A DNA stretch of 64,000 nt from Rhizobium glycinendophyticum. Its GTDB lineage: Bacteria > Pseudomonadota > Alphaproteobacteria > Rhizobiales > Rhizobiaceae. Positions 53,009 to 62,044 of this stretch are shown here, piece by piece. The notes beneath the pieces were generated by a model. That model saw only the letters and a list, made by a program, of their open reading frames with translations, did no database searches and was not told where the DNA came from. Numbering within the stretch: the first letter of the stretch is position 1; each line of letters opens with the position of its first letter. A program made the translations under genes and the position numbers. The stretch is taken from assembly GCF_006443685.1 (NCBI RefSeq), contig NZ_VFYP01000001.1:372001-436000 (forward strand). The letters are read 5' to 3'.

Positions 53009-54151
53009 ATGCGTTCTTCCAAGTCATTCCGGGATGTGTACGTCAGCACCTCCAAGTCGATAGTTAACAAGGGGGCAGCCGTTCTTTTGACTGCTCTCTT
53101 CGCGTCCACCGCCGTTGGCCTGCAGCCGGTGCTCTTCAATGCGACCGCCTTTGCAGCGGCCTCCAAGCCGGGCGGCAGCAACAGGGGCGGTCAGGGCGGC
53201 GAAAGCGGCCAGGGCGGCCAGGGCGGCCAGGGCGATCAGGGCGGCCGTGGTAGCCAGGGTGGTTCGTCGGGCGGCAATCCGTCGGATAGTGGCGGACGTG
53301 GCAGCCAGTCGGACAACGACAGCCGCGGCGGCCGTGGCGACAATGACAGCCGCGGTGACAACGACAGCCGTGGCAACCAGTCCGGCAACAACGATCAGTC
53401 TGGTCGTGGGAACCAGGACAATGGTCCGAAGCAGGACGACAAGTCCGACAACGGTGATCGTGGTGCCCCTGCGGACCGTGGCAACTCGTCCAACAACGAC
53501 GACCGCGGCTCGTCTGACAACAATGATCGCGGCCCGTCCGATCATGGCGATCAGGACAATGGCCCGAAGGGCCAGGATGGTCCCAAGCAGGACGATAGCT
53601 CATCCAACAACGGCGACCGTGGTGCCCCAGAGGACCGCGGCAACAAGCCGGAAGATCGCGGACAAACCCCGGATCGCGGCGGCCCCTCGGACGAAGTCAA
53701 GGACCAGGATGAGACCCCGCGTCACAGCGACGAGTATCATCCGCGCGGTGACCGCGGTGAGCCCCAGGGCAACCACGGCTCTGAAAACGGTCCGAAGAAG
53801 GACGATAACAAGGGGCCTGGCAAGGACCGTCCCGGCGAGGGCGACGGCAAGGGCCATGGTAAGGGCCATGGTAAGGGTGACGGCAAGGGTCACGGCAAGG
53901 GCGAGGGTAAAGGCCACGGCAAGGGCCACGGCAAGGGTCACGGCAAAGGTCATCATGGCCACGGCCATGGTCACCACGGCGGCAAGCCCTGCCCGGATGA
54001 CGGCGGCCCGATTGACGGCGGCCCGACCGACCCGACACCAAGCGCTCCGACCAAGTCGACCCTGAAGTCCTCGAGCCGCGATTGCGACGGTCCGACCTGG
54101 TACCTCAAGGCCTTCCAGCCGACCTGCGAGCTGAAGATCGTCAAAGGCTGA
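53009..54151 (+). CDS. Secreted, disordered Gly/Asp/Lys/His-rich repeat protein
   Basis: A 380-residue protein I do not recognise. Residues about 18-50 are a long signal region (hydrophobic AAVLLTALFASTAVG, likely cut in AFAAA). Then come low-complexity zones: Gly/Gln/Ser (about 53-100), Asp/Asn/Ser/Arg (DNDSRGDNDSRG, 100-220), Pro/Asp/Arg, and nine GKGH-type tetrads at 280-315 followed by HGHGHGHH. The tail (357-380) is ordered, with C359 and C373 flanking GPTWYLKAFQPT; C328 is in KPCP. It probably sits outside the membrane and the His-rich part could bind metal ions. ATG 53009 follows GGGGAG. A strong terminator ends it. Confidence 0.85.
   Translation: MRSSKSFRDVYVSTSKSIVNKGAAVLLTALFASTAVGLQPVLFNATAFAAASKPGGSNRGGQGGESGQGGQGGQGDQGGRGSQGGSSGGNPSDSGGRGSQSDNDSRGGRGDNDSRGDNDSRGNQSGNNDQSGRGNQDNGPKQDDKSDNGDRGAPADRGNSSNNDDRGSSDNNDRGPSDHGDQDNGPKGQDGPKQDDSSSNNGDRGAPEDRGNKPEDRGQTPDRGGPSDEVKDQDETPRHSDEYHPRGDRGEPQGNHGSENGPKKDDNKGPGKDRPGEGDGKGHGKGHGKGDGKGHGKGEGKGHGKGHGKGHGKGHHGHGHGHHGGKPCPDDGGPIDGGPTDPTPSAPTKSTLKSSSRDCDGPTWYLKAFQPTCELKIVKG
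53846..53953 (+). repeat. Coding tandem repeat of GKGH-type tetrads
   Basis: Nine 12-base units encoding GKGH (seven), GKGD and GKGE (one each), near-identical GGCAAGGGCCAT in DNA. It is inside a gene and in frame; length variation between strains is likely. Confidence 0.8.
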
Positions 54152-54167
54152 TAATACTAAACAGAAG

Positions 54168-54198
54168 AAGGGGCTCGCAGCGATGCGAGCCCCTTTTG
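54168..54198 (+). terminator. Terminator of the secreted repeat protein gene
   Basis: AAGGGGCTCGC (54168-54178) pairs with GCGAGCCCCTT (54185-54195) around a six-base loop and is followed by TT and more T. Placed 17 bases after the stop. Confidence 0.88.
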
Positions 54199-54254
54199 TT
54201 GTCGGGTCGTAGAAATGGCGGGCGTTTCAGCTCGCTGCGCTTCGGTTCCCCGCG

Positions 54255-54410
54255 TTACGACGTCATCGTTGCCAGTTGCGGCCAGAGGCCGAGAACCCCG
54301 ACGATAATCAGGTAAATGGCGACGACATAGTTCAAGAGGCGCGGCATGATCAGGATCAGGATGCCGGCAATGAGGGCGACGAGCGGCTGGATGACCAGAT
54401 AGTTTTCCAT
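54255..54410 (-). CDS. DUF3096 small membrane protein
   Basis: A 51-residue protein, nearly all membrane-spanning: MENYLVIQPLVALIAGILIL, then MPRLLNYVVAIYLIIVGVLG and a short WPQLATMTS tail. This matches the DUF3096 family, two helices joined by a PRLLNY turn. ATG 54410 is chosen as the family start; a longer frame has no support. Function unknown. It stands alone between a terminator and pyrE, divergent from pyrE. Confidence 0.85.
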   Translation of the reverse strand: MENYLVIQPLVALIAGILILIMPRLLNYVVAIYLIIVGVLGLWPQLATMTS

Positions 54411-54585
54411 AAGTCGATACCTTGGTGTGAGGGACGCGCTCGGATAAAATCGCGAAAGGCGCGATTGTTCCATCCGGCGGCGCCGGGCGGGGGCAGGGGA
54501 AGAGTCGGTGGTCCTACTCCGGCGTCTGGTCAGCCGCTCCTCTTGCTGCTATGGCGCTTCTGACCGCATTTGACAGGAGAGCGCC

Positions 54586-55278
54586 ATGATCCAGACCCCC
54601 TTCACCGACCCCGCCGTCATGGCCGACCTTGTGGCGAAGATGCTCTGGGAGATCAAGGCGGTGCATTTCAATGCGGCCGAGCCTTACAAGCTTTCCTCGG
54701 GCATGAAGAGCCCCGTCTATATCGACTGCCGCAAGCTCCTCTCTTATCCGCGCGTGCGCTCCGCCGTCATGGATTTTGCCGCAGCGACCCTGATGCGTTA
54801 TGCGGGCTTCGAGCAGTTCGACTGCATTGCTGGCGGCGAGACGGCGGGAATTCCCTTCGCGGCGCTGCTCGCCGATCGCCTCGGTCTGCCGATGATCTAT
54901 GTGCGCAAGGCCCCCAAGGGCCATGGCCGTAACGCCCAGATCGAAGGCCATATGCCCGAAGGTGCGCGGGTGCTCGTCATCGAGGATCTGACGACCGCCG
55001 GCGGCAGCATGTTCAAGTTCATCGATGCGGTGAGAGCCGCCGGGGGCGTGGTCGACCATGGCATCGCGCTGTTCTTCTACGGTATCTTCCCGGAGGCTCT
55101 GCAGCGCTTCGAAGACGGCAAGGTCAAGCTGCATTACATCGCCACCTGGCGCAACGTGCTGGCCGTCGCCCGCGAGCAGAAGCTGTTCGACGAGAAGACG
55201 CTGTCGGAAGTCGAGGCCTTCCTCGATGCGCCGCTCGCGTGGTCGGGCCGCAATGGCGGGGTTTCGACGCTCGCTTGA
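54586..55278 (+). CDS. pyrE: Orotate phosphoribosyltransferase
   Basis: A 230-residue enzyme joining orotate and PRPP to OMP. The PRPP-binding motif is [19 protein letters not shown] (about 126-144); upstream conserved pieces are [20 protein letters not shown] and [20 protein letters not shown], with [19 protein letters not shown] carrying catalytic Lys and His. Start ATG 54586 follows AGGAGAG. It is one step of the same pathway as pyrC upstream, though the genes are not in one operon. Confidence 0.96.
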   Translation: MIQTPFTDPAVMADLVAKMLWEIKAVHFNAAEPYKLSSGMKSPVYIDCRKLLSYPRVRSAVMDFAAATLMRYAGFEQFDCIAGGETAGIPFAALLADRLGLPMIYVRKAPKGHGRNAQIEGHMPEGARVLVIEDLTTAGGSMFKFIDAVRAAGGVVDHGIALFFYGIFPEALQRFEDGKVKLHYIATWRNVLAVAREQKLFDEKTLSEVEAFLDAPLAWSGRNGGVSTLA

Positions 55279-55356
55279 GCAAATGGTCACCATGCCCTCT
55301 GGCATCTTGGGCAGACTTGGTTTAAATCGATTGAAACGAATGCCTGGGAGGTCGAG

Positions 55357-56283
55357 ATGATCCTGTGTTGCGGCGAAGCGCTGATCGACATGTTGCCACG
55401 CGAAACCACGCTCGGCGAGCGGGCATTCTCGCCCTACGCCGGCGGCGCGATCTTCAACACGGCGATTGCGCTCGGGCGTCTCGGCATCGACACCGGCTTT
55501 TTCACCGGCCTCTCCGACGACATGCTGGGCGACATCCTGCGCGATACGCTGAAATCCTCGGGCGTCGATTACAGCTATTGCGCCACGCTCTCGCGCCCCT
55601 GCACGATCGCGTTGGTCAAGCTGACCAACGGTCAGGCATCCTATGCCTTCTATGACGAAAACACCGCCGGCCGGATGATCACGGAAGCCGATCTGCCCAC
55701 GCTCGACGACCGCTGCGAGGCTCTGCATTTCGGCGCGATCAGCCTGATCCCGGAACCCTGCGGCTCGACTTACGAGGCGCTGATGACGCGCGAGCACAAG
55801 ACGCGCGTGATCTCGCTCGACCCCAACATCCGCCCCGGCTTCATCAAGGACAAGGCGGCCCACCAGGCCCGCATCGCCCGCATGGCCGATATGTCCGACA
55901 TCCTGAAATTCTCCGACGAAGACCTCGACTGGTTCGACCTGCCCGGCACCCAGGACGAACGCGCCGCCTACTGGCTGACGCGCGGCGCCAAGCTCGTGGT
56001 GCTGACCAAGGGCGCGGAAGGGGCAACGGCCTATACCGCGAATTTCAAGGTCTCGGTGCCCTCCAACAAGGTCGAGGTGGTGGACACCGTTGGCGCTGGC
56101 GACACATTTGATGCGGGCATTCTGGCCTCGCTGAAGCGTCAGGGATTGCTGACCAAGGACAAGGTCGCGACGTTATCGGAAGAGGCAGTGCGCGAGGCGC
56201 TGACGGTGGGTGCGAAGGCTGCAGCCGTCACCGTATCGCGGGCAGGGGCCAACCCGCCGACGGCGGCTGAGATCGGGTTCTGA
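55357..56283 (+). CDS. PfkB-family fructokinase
   Basis: A 308-residue sugar kinase. N terminus MILCCGEALIDMLP and the GGAIFNTAIALGRLGIDTGF substrate region are typical of fructokinases; the catalytic motif is DTVGAGDTFDAGILASL. The order pyrE-fructokinase-pgi suggests fructose-6-phosphate entering glycolysis or Entner-Doudoroff pathways. A rhizobial frk gene next to pgi is a known arrangement. ATG 55357 follows GGGAGG. Its end overlaps the remnant of a vapC gene on the other strand. Confidence 0.9.
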   Translation: MILCCGEALIDMLPRETTLGERAFSPYAGGAIFNTAIALGRLGIDTGFFTGLSDDMLGDILRDTLKSSGVDYSYCATLSRPCTIALVKLTNGQASYAFYDENTAGRMITEADLPTLDDRCEALHFGAISLIPEPCGSTYEALMTREHKTRVISLDPNIRPGFIKDKAAHQARIARMADMSDILKFSDEDLDWFDLPGTQDERAAYWLTRGAKLVVLTKGAEGATAYTANFKVSVPSNKVEVVDTVGAGDTFDAGILASLKRQGLLTKDKVATLSEEAVREALTVGAKAAAVTVSRAGANPPTAAEIGF

Positions 56284-56289
56284 GGGTGG

Positions 56290-56333
56290 GAACTGGCGGC
56301 AGCCACGTTCGTGTCGACGAACCTACCTGCCAT
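56290..56333 (-). pseudogene. Remnant of a VapC PIN-domain toxin start
   Basis: Reading minus from an ATG at 56333 gives MAGRFVDTNV, the typical start of PIN-domain toxins with its first catalytic Asp, then AAASSHPQ and no further similarity. Only about ten codons remain; the rest has been lost at the 3' end of the fructokinase gene. The ATG overlaps the end of the vapB remnant by a few bases, the usual arrangement of vapBC. Confidence 0.6.
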
Positions 56334-56552
56334 TTGCCTCATCCCGGTCGAACTTGAATTCGGCCGGTAGCCGTCCCCGGAAGCCTCGCAGGCGCTGAAG
56401 AAGATCTTCGGGCGTGGGCTTGCGCGCGACGTCGAGTTCGCGCCAGGTCGCAGCGCGAATTTCGATGTCATCGCTTCCTTCAAGTTCATAGCTTCGACCA
56501 CGCTGGCGGCAAGACGAACCGCAAGGCTAATGCCCCATTTTGCGATCTGCAT
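56323..56552 (-). pseudogene. Frameshifted VapB/AbrB-type antitoxin
   Basis: From ATG 56552 the minus strand reads MQIAKWGISLAVRLAASVVE then AMNLKE in one frame, and continues after a single missing base (near 56474-56476) in another frame as DDIEIRAATWRELDVARKP, TPEDLLQRLRGFRGRLPAEF, then KFDRDEANGR and a TAG stop. Together this is a near-complete AbrB/SpoVT-like antitoxin of about 76 residues. A one-base deletion has broken it. It is followed by the vapC stub. An ATATAC...GTATAT dyad (56567-56572, 56585-56590) lies just upstream, probably the old operator. Confidence 0.8.
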
Positions 56553-56634
56553 GGAACACTTCGAGGATATACTTAGAGTGAAACGTATATCGACGGAGGT
56601 TGGATCAAGCAATCTGCCTGATTCCAGGCGCGCC

Positions 56635-58263
56635 TCACCCTATCCTCCGCTCCGCAAGCGCCGAGACCAGCCCTGCCGTCGAGCTGTCATGTCCTGTCGC
56701 CGCGACCTTGCCCTGCACCACCGGCAAAAGCCCCGTCGCCAGTTCCTTGCCGAGCTCCACGCCCCACTGGTCGAAGGAATTGATGCGGAAGATCACGCCT
56801 TCGACGAAGACACGGTGTTCGTAAAGCGCGATCAGGCGGCCGAGCGTGTAAGGCGTGAGCTGGTCGTAGACGAAGGTGATCGACGGGCGGTTGCCGGAGA
56901 AGACGCGGTGGGGCGCGAGGAAATCGGCCTCCTCGTCGGAAACACCCTTGGCGGTCAGCTGGCTCTTGGCTTCGGCGAGCGTGCGGCCCTTCATCAGGGC
57001 TTCCGACTGGGCGAGGCAATTGGCGATCAGGAGTTCGTGCTGGTGGCGCAGTTCCGGCTCGAAGCCGTTGGCGGCGATCATGAACTCGGCCGGGATCACG
57101 CTCGTGCCCTGATGGATGAGCTGGTAGAAGGCGTGTTGGCCATTGGTGCCGGGCTCGCCCCAGACGACGGGGCCGGAGGCACCTTGGACCGGCTTGCCGT
57201 CGATGGTGACGCTCTTGCCGTTTGATTCCATGTCGAGTTGCTGCAGATAGGCCGGGAAGCGCGACAGGCGCTGGTCATAGGGCAAAATGGCGCGCGTCGG
57301 GTAGTTCAGCACCTTGCGGTGATAGACGCCGAGCGCTCCGAGCAGCATCGGCAGGTTGTCGCGGAAGGGCGCGGCGCGGAAATGCTCGTCCATGGCGTGC
57401 GCCCCATCGAGGAACTGGCCGAAGTGATCAGGCCCGATGGCAATCATCAGCGGCAGGCCGATCGCCGACCAGATCGAGTAGCGGCCGCCGACCCAGTCCC
57501 AGAAACCGAAGACGCGGGATGGATCGATGCCGAAGGCGGCGACCTTATCGAGCGCGGTCGAGACGGCGCAGAAGTGGTGGCCGACGGCCGCTTCGCCGAG
57601 AGCATCCGCCACGAAGGCGCGCGCGGTCTGGGCGTTGGTCATCGTCTCGATGGTGGTGAAAGTCTTCGACGCGACGATGAAGAGGGTGGTTTCGGCCTCG
57701 AGCGATTTCAGCGTATCGGCGATATGGGCGCCGTCGATATTGGAGACGAAATGGAGGCGCGGGCCGTCATGGAAGGGGGCGAGCGCCAGCGTCGCCATGA
57801 CCGGGCCGAGGTCAGAACCGCCGATGCCGATATTGACCACGTCGGTGATCGCCTTGCCGGTTGCGCCCTTCAAATCGCCGGACCGGATGCCGTCGGCGAA
57901 CTTGCCCATCGCCTCGAGCACGCCGTTGACGTCAGGCATGACGTCGCGGCCGTCGACCAGCACGGGGCGATTGGAGCGGTTGCGCAGGGCCGTGTGGAGG
58001 ACGGCGCGGCCTTCGGTGAAATTGATCGGGGCGCCGGAGAACATTTCGTCGCGCTTGTCGGCGACACCAGCCGTCGTGACCAGTTCCTCCAGGAGGTCGA
58101 GCACTTCGCCGTTCACGGCGCATTTGGAATAATCCATCAGCAGGTCGCCGAGCGTGGCGCTGAACTGCGAGAAGCGCTGCGGATCGGCGGCAAAGGCGGC
58201 GCGCAGGTCTTCGGCATGGGTGGCGGCAACGGCGCTCGTCAGCTTGTCGATGATGGCTTGCAT
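56635..58263 (-). CDS. pgi: Glucose-6-phosphate isomerase
   Basis: A 542-residue enzyme interconverting glucose-6-P and fructose-6-P. Family marks: [38 protein letters not shown], the signature [20 protein letters not shown], and the C-terminal [18 protein letters not shown] with catalytic Lys. The start is ATG 58263 (MQAIIDKL); an upstream frame extension is not needed. It is convergent with the fructokinase side and follows fadD on the same strand across about 100 bases. It connects fructose uptake to the Entner-Doudoroff and pentose pathways. Confidence 0.97.
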   Translation of the reverse strand: MQAIIDKLTSAVAATHAEDLRAAFAADPQRFSQFSATLGDLLMDYSKCAVNGEVLDLLEELVTTAGVADKRDEMFSGAPINFTEGRAVLHTALRNRSNRPVLVDGRDVMPDVNGVLEAMGKFADGIRSGDLKGATGKAITDVVNIGIGGSDLGPVMATLALAPFHDGPRLHFVSNIDGAHIADTLKSLEAETTLFIVASKTFTTIETMTNAQTARAFVADALGEAAVGHHFCAVSTALDKVAAFGIDPSRVFGFWDWVGGRYSIWSAIGLPLMIAIGPDHFGQFLDGAHAMDEHFRAAPFRDNLPMLLGALGVYHRKVLNYPTRAILPYDQRLSRFPAYLQQLDMESNGKSVTIDGKPVQGASGPVVWGEPGTNGQHAFYQLIHQGTSVIPAEFMIAANGFEPELRHQHELLIANCLAQSEALMKGRTLAEAKSQLTAKGVSDEEADFLAPHRVFSGNRPSITFVYDQLTPYTLGRLIALYEHRVFVEGVIFRINSFDQWGVELGKELATGLLPVVQGKVAATGHDSSTAGLVSALAERRIG

Positions 58264-58365
58264 CGGAATGTCCCTGTTTCGGCGATGGTTGCCCGGGACA
58301 TTAGTCGCACCACAAGGCGCTATCAAGACAGGGGGCGCCTGACAGCTCCCCCTATTTCAATCGAT

Positions 58366-60072
58366 TTATTTTTGATCGCGAAGTTCCCGACGCAGGATCT
58401 TGCCGACATTGGTCTTCGGCAGCTCGGTTCTGAACTCGATATAGCGCGGCCGCTTGTAATTGGTGAGGTTGGCGGCGCAATGGGCCTTCAGTTCGTCGAT
58501 CGTCAGGGCCTCATCCTTCTTGACGACGAAAAGTTTCACCGCTTCGCCCGAATGTCCATCCGGTACGCCGACGGCGGCGCATTCGAGCACACCCGGATGC
58601 ATGACAGCCACTTCCTCGATCTCGTTCGGATAGACGTTGAAGCCCGAGACCAGGATCATGTCCTTCTTGCGGTCGACGATCTTCACATAACCGCGCTCGT
58701 CCATCAGGCCCATGTCGCCGGAGCGGAAGAAGCCGTCAGCGCTCATCACCTTCGCCGTTTCTTCCGGGCGCTGCCAGTAGCCGGCCATGACCTGCGGGCC
58801 ACGGATGCAGATCTCTCCGACTTCCCCGATCGGCAGCGTCTTGCCGTCTTCGTCGCGGATTTCGATATCGGTGGAGGGAAGCGGCAGGCCGATCATGCCG
58901 GAGAATTCGCGCGCGTCGAGCCGGTTGACGGTCGCAACGGGGGAGGTTTCCGACAGGCCGTAACCTTCGGTGATCGGACGCCCGGTCATCTGGAGCCAGC
59001 GTTCGGCAACAGGTCGCTGAATGGCCATGCCGCCGCCCAGAACCAGCATCAGCGAGGAGAAGTCGATCTTCTTGAAGTCCGGATTGTTCATCATCGCATT
59101 GAACAGCGTGTTGAGGCCCGGAAAGACATGCGACTTGTAGCTCTGCAACTCCTTGATGAAGGCCGGAATGTCGCGCGGATTGGCAATCAGCAGGTTATGG
59201 CCGCCGAGGGCGATGCCCATCAGCGAATTCACGGTGAGCGCAAAGATATGGTAGAGCGGCAGTGCACAGACAAAGTTGAGAACGTCGGGACGGGATTGCC
59301 CGGCAAAGGCTGCTTCCAGCCAGAGTGCGATCTGCTGCTTGTTGGCCAGGAGATTGGCATGCGTCAGCGCCGCACCCTTGGAAACGCCGGTTGTGCCGCC
59401 GGTATATTGCAGGAAGGCGATGTCGCCGGGCGAAACCGCGACCGGCTTCAGTGTCTGCCGGGCACCTTCGGCCAGCATGGCCTTGAAGCTGGTATGGCCG
59501 GGAATGGTCCAGGCCGGCACGAGCTTCTTCACCTTGCGCACGACGAAATTGACGATGTGACCCTTGAGGCCCAGCATGTCGCCCATGGTGCAGACGACGA
59601 CATGTTTGACATCCGTGCGGTCGACGACCTGCTGGACGGTATGGGCGAAGTTTTCCAGCACCATGATCGCCTTGGCGCCCGAATCCTTCAACTGGTGTTC
59701 GAGTTCGCGCGGCGTGTAGAGCGGATTGACGTTCACCACGGTGAGGCCGGCGCGCAGGATGCCGTAAACGGTGACGGGGTTCTGCAGGATGTTCGGCGTC
59801 ATGACGGCGACGCGGTCGCCTTTGGAGAGCCCCTTGGACTGCAGCCAGGCGCCAACCTTGCGCGACTGGTCTTCCAGTTCCCGGAAGGTCATGGAGCGGC
59901 CCATGCTGGTGAAGGCCTGGCGTTCGCTGAATTTCGCGCAGCTCGCTTCAAACAGGGCACCCAGCGATGGATGGGCGTGCGGGGCGATTTCCGCCGGCAC
60001 CGAGGCGGGATAGGATTGGACCCAGATCTTTTCGGCGGCGCGGCCGCTGAGGCGGCTCATAGTTTCCGTCAT
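58366..60072 (-). CDS. fadD: Long-chain fatty-acid-CoA ligase
   Basis: A 568-residue AMP-forming ligase activating fatty acids to acyl-CoA. P-loop-like motif LQYTGGTTGVSKGAALTH; second motif EGYGLSETSPVATVN; a C-terminal hinge GYVKIVDRKKDMILVSGFNV and catalytic Lys region LPKTNVGKILRREL. ATG 60072 follows GGGAGGAC at ideal spacing. Upstream at 60185-60200 is a perfect TTGACGT-AA-ACGTCAA dyad that resembles sites of MerR-family regulators of fatty-acid and branched-chain amino-acid breakdown. Confidence 0.95.
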   Translation of the reverse strand: MTETMSRLSGRAAEKIWVQSYPASVPAEIAPHAHPSLGALFEASCAKFSERQAFTSMGRSMTFRELEDQSRKVGAWLQSKGLSKGDRVAVMTPNILQNPVTVYGILRAGLTVVNVNPLYTPRELEHQLKDSGAKAIMVLENFAHTVQQVVDRTDVKHVVVCTMGDMLGLKGHIVNFVVRKVKKLVPAWTIPGHTSFKAMLAEGARQTLKPVAVSPGDIAFLQYTGGTTGVSKGAALTHANLLANKQQIALWLEAAFAGQSRPDVLNFVCALPLYHIFALTVNSLMGIALGGHNLLIANPRDIPAFIKELQSYKSHVFPGLNTLFNAMMNNPDFKKIDFSSLMLVLGGGMAIQRPVAERWLQMTGRPITEGYGLSETSPVATVNRLDAREFSGMIGLPLPSTDIEIRDEDGKTLPIGEVGEICIRGPQVMAGYWQRPEETAKVMSADGFFRSGDMGLMDERGYVKIVDRKKDMILVSGFNVYPNEIEEVAVMHPGVLECAAVGVPDGHSGEAVKLFVVKKDEALTIDELKAHCAANLTNYKRPRYIEFRTELPKTNVGKILRRELRDQK

Positions 60073-60375
60073 GTTGTCCTCCCGAACCATTCTTCTCGTC
60101 TGCACCCCAGGTCGGGCTCCTCCCCTTATCCTGGAACCTCATGCTAGCGCAAAGGTCGTGCAAGTCTCGAAAAATTATATAACCTTGACGTAAACGTCAA
60201 TACACCGGGTTCGCTCGCTTGATGGCGATAGGGACAGCGCATTGGTATGGGGCTTCGCCTCATTCTGCAGGTCGAGAAGCCGTGTCGGGCAGCCGCGCGG
60301 CGTCGGGTAAACGGGAACCATTCGACAGGCCTTGCCGTTGTCCAGGTACGAGAAACGATCCAAGGAGGATGTATC
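60073..60375. other. Divergent intergenic region fadD / PRC-barrel gene
   Basis: About 303 bases. Apart from the operator-like palindrome at 60185-60200 and the strong AAGGAGG before the PRC gene, I see no gene or RNA. Confidence 0.5.
60185..60200. promoter_or_regulatory. Operator-like palindrome upstream of fadD
   Basis: TTGACGT (60185-60191), AA, ACGTCAA (60194-60200): perfect seven-base arms, about 113 bases before the fadD start. The ACGTNNACGT core recalls LiuR-type (MerR family) sites; no such regulator is in the window. Confidence 0.5.
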
Positions 60376-60768
60376 ATGGACCAGGTCAACAATGCCGTTT
60401 CGGGCAAAGACCCTTACGCCAAGGATACGGCGACCCTGATTGCCAGTGATAAGGTCGAAGGCACGGCAGTTTATGGCGCCGACGGCGACCGCATCGGTTC
60501 CATCCAGCGTGTTCTACTCGAAAAGCGTGGCGGCCGCGTCGCCTATGCAGTGCTCAGCTTCGGCGGTTTCTGGGGCATTGGGGATGAATATTACCCGCTG
60601 CCGTGGGAAACCCTGACCTATGACGAGCAGCTCGATGGTTATCGCATCGCCCTGACGAAGGAACAGGTTGAAGGGGCACCGAAGTATCGCGACGACAGCG
60701 AAGACTGGTATCGCAACAACGGTCGTTCGGTCTACGACTACTACGGCGTCCCGCCGTACTGGATCTGA
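60376..60768 (+). CDS. PRC-barrel domain protein
   Basis: A 130-residue protein with one PRC-barrel (about 20-90): DKVEGTAVYGADGDRIGSIQ, then RVAYAVLSFGGFWGIGDEYY and LPWETLTYDEQLDGYRIALT. The C-terminal tail is rich in Tyr, Asp and Asn (YRDDSEDWYRNNGRSVYDYY) and ends PPYWI. PRC barrels adapt RNA-processing and photosynthetic assemblies; stand-alone rhizobial members are often stress-linked, which is inference. No signal peptide. ATG 60376 follows AAGGAGG. A terminator is at 60794-60820. Confidence 0.9.
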   Translation: MDQVNNAVSGKDPYAKDTATLIASDKVEGTAVYGADGDRIGSIQRVLLEKRGGRVAYAVLSFGGFWGIGDEYYPLPWETLTYDEQLDGYRIALTKEQVEGAPKYRDDSEDWYRNNGRSVYDYYGVPPYWI

Positions 60769-60793
60769 CCGATCCGTTCGCAACATCTGACGG

Positions 60794-60820
60794 AAGAGCC
60801 TCGCTTGCGGGGCTCTTTTC
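60794..60820 (+). terminator. Terminator of the PRC-barrel gene
   Basis: AAGAGCCTCGC (60794-60804) and GCGGGGCTCTT (60807-60817) form an 11-base-pair stem (one G-T pair) followed by TTC. Confidence 0.85.
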
Positions 60821-61109
60821 GTGTGCGGGGGGGTGAGAGGGATAGGACGGCAGCGTAATCGCGCTGCAGCAGGAGAGACGTCAATCAGCCCGCCCGAGCC
60901 CGTACTAAAGTTTACGGCACTCGCGCCCGAGCCTCTCCTGACATGAAACCGCAGGAAGGAAAAGCCCGTTTCTCCGGTCGGGACTTTACGCACCACTGTC
61001 TCGGCGGATTTGGACGTTTGCTGGCGCAAACGGAGTGGATTGCCCGACCTTCAGCGACTAACGTGGCGTCATCCCGCCGAATGGCACCCTGTCCTCCGAT
61101 GGTCCGCGC
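60821..61109. other. Spacer before the esterase gene
   Basis: After the terminator this 289-base spacer shows no recognised gene, RNA or repeat; it presumably contains the esterase promoter. Confidence 0.4.
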
Positions 61110-62030
61110 ATGAAAGATTCTTCCCGCAAGGCTCCGACCGAACCCGGCATTCGCGAGTTCCTCCAAATCTGTGCGGCTTTCTATCCCGATGATGCCGTCG
61201 ATGCCTCGATCGGACAGCAACGCGCCTGGTATGACGCGCTCTGCGCCCGTTTCGACCGGCCGCTGCCCTTGGGCATGGTGACAGAGGACCGCACGGTGGA
61301 GGGTCACATTCCGGTCCGCTGGTACCGCCCGGCGAAGATCCGAACCCGAACTGTGCTCTATTACATCCATGGTGGCGGCTTCGTGGTCGGCTCGCTCGAC
61401 AGTCATCACGCCATCTGTGCCGAACTGGCGGAGGATGCGGGCGCGGAACTGGTGTCGGTGGATTATCGGCTGGCGCCGGAACATGTCTGGCCGGCGGCCC
61501 ATGACGACGCTTTTGCGGTGTTGACCTCTTTGCTCGCCGACGGTCGCAAGGTGGTGTTGATCGGGGATAGCGCCGGCGGCAATCTGGCGGCAGGCCTGGC
61601 GCTTCGCGCACGCGACGAAGGGCCGAGTGGCATTGTCGGCCAGGCGCTGATCTATCCGGCGCTGGGCGGCGATCTGGTCTCCGGCTCCTATGACGAGATG
61701 GCACAGGCGCCGGGGCTGACGACGTCGGACGTCGCCTATTACCGGCAAGTGCTGCAGGCGCCGGCTGACAGCTCCGTTGCGCATCCGCTGCTTAGCATTT
61801 CCCTTACCGGTTTGCCGCCGACCTTCATCACCGTCGCCCATTTCGATCCGCTGCGCGATGACGGCCGTGCCTATGCGGCGCGGCTTGCCGAAGCCGGGAT
61901 CGAAGTGTGGTTCCGCGAGGAGCCGCAGATGGTGCATGCCTGGCTGCGCGCCCGCCACATGAGCGAGGGCGCGGGCAAGGGTTTCGAGGCGCTTTGCGCG
62001 GCGGTTACCCGTTTTGCAGCGCAGGGCTGA
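61110..62030 (+). CDS. Alpha/beta hydrolase, HSL-type esterase/lipase
   Basis: A 306-residue serine hydrolase of the hormone-sensitive-lipase family. The oxyanion motif HGGGF is at 87-91, nucleophile S154 in GDSAGGNLAAG, acid Asp probably in AHFDPLRDDGR, and catalytic His in EPQMVHAWLRAR. VDYRLAPEHVWPAAHDD is the usual family block after the oxyanion hole. No signal peptide. It converges with the CocE-type hydrolase with only a 14-base gap. Substrate: short-chain esters by family; specific role unknown. Confidence 0.93.
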   Translation: MKDSSRKAPTEPGIREFLQICAAFYPDDAVDASIGQQRAWYDALCARFDRPLPLGMVTEDRTVEGHIPVRWYRPAKIRTRTVLYYIHGGGFVVGSLDSHHAICAELAEDAGAELVSVDYRLAPEHVWPAAHDDAFAVLTSLLADGRKVVLIGDSAGGNLAAGLALRARDEGPSGIVGQALIYPALGGDLVSGSYDEMAQAPGLTTSDVAYYRQVLQAPADSSVAHPLLSISLTGLPPTFITVAHFDPLRDDGRAYAARLAEAGIEVWFREEPQMVHAWLRARHMSEGAGKGFEALCAAVTRFAAQG

Positions 62031-62044
62031 GAGCGCAGTGCAGT

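Noticed and set aside
53846..53983. Possible CRISPR-like or non-coding tandem repeat
   Set aside because: The 12-base units are in frame inside a coding region and have no spacers.
57238..60147. A 969-codon open frame on the plus strand opposite pgi and fadD
   Set aside because: It is a frame shadow of two well-supported genes in GC-rich DNA; its translation is Arg/His/Asp-rich with no family features.
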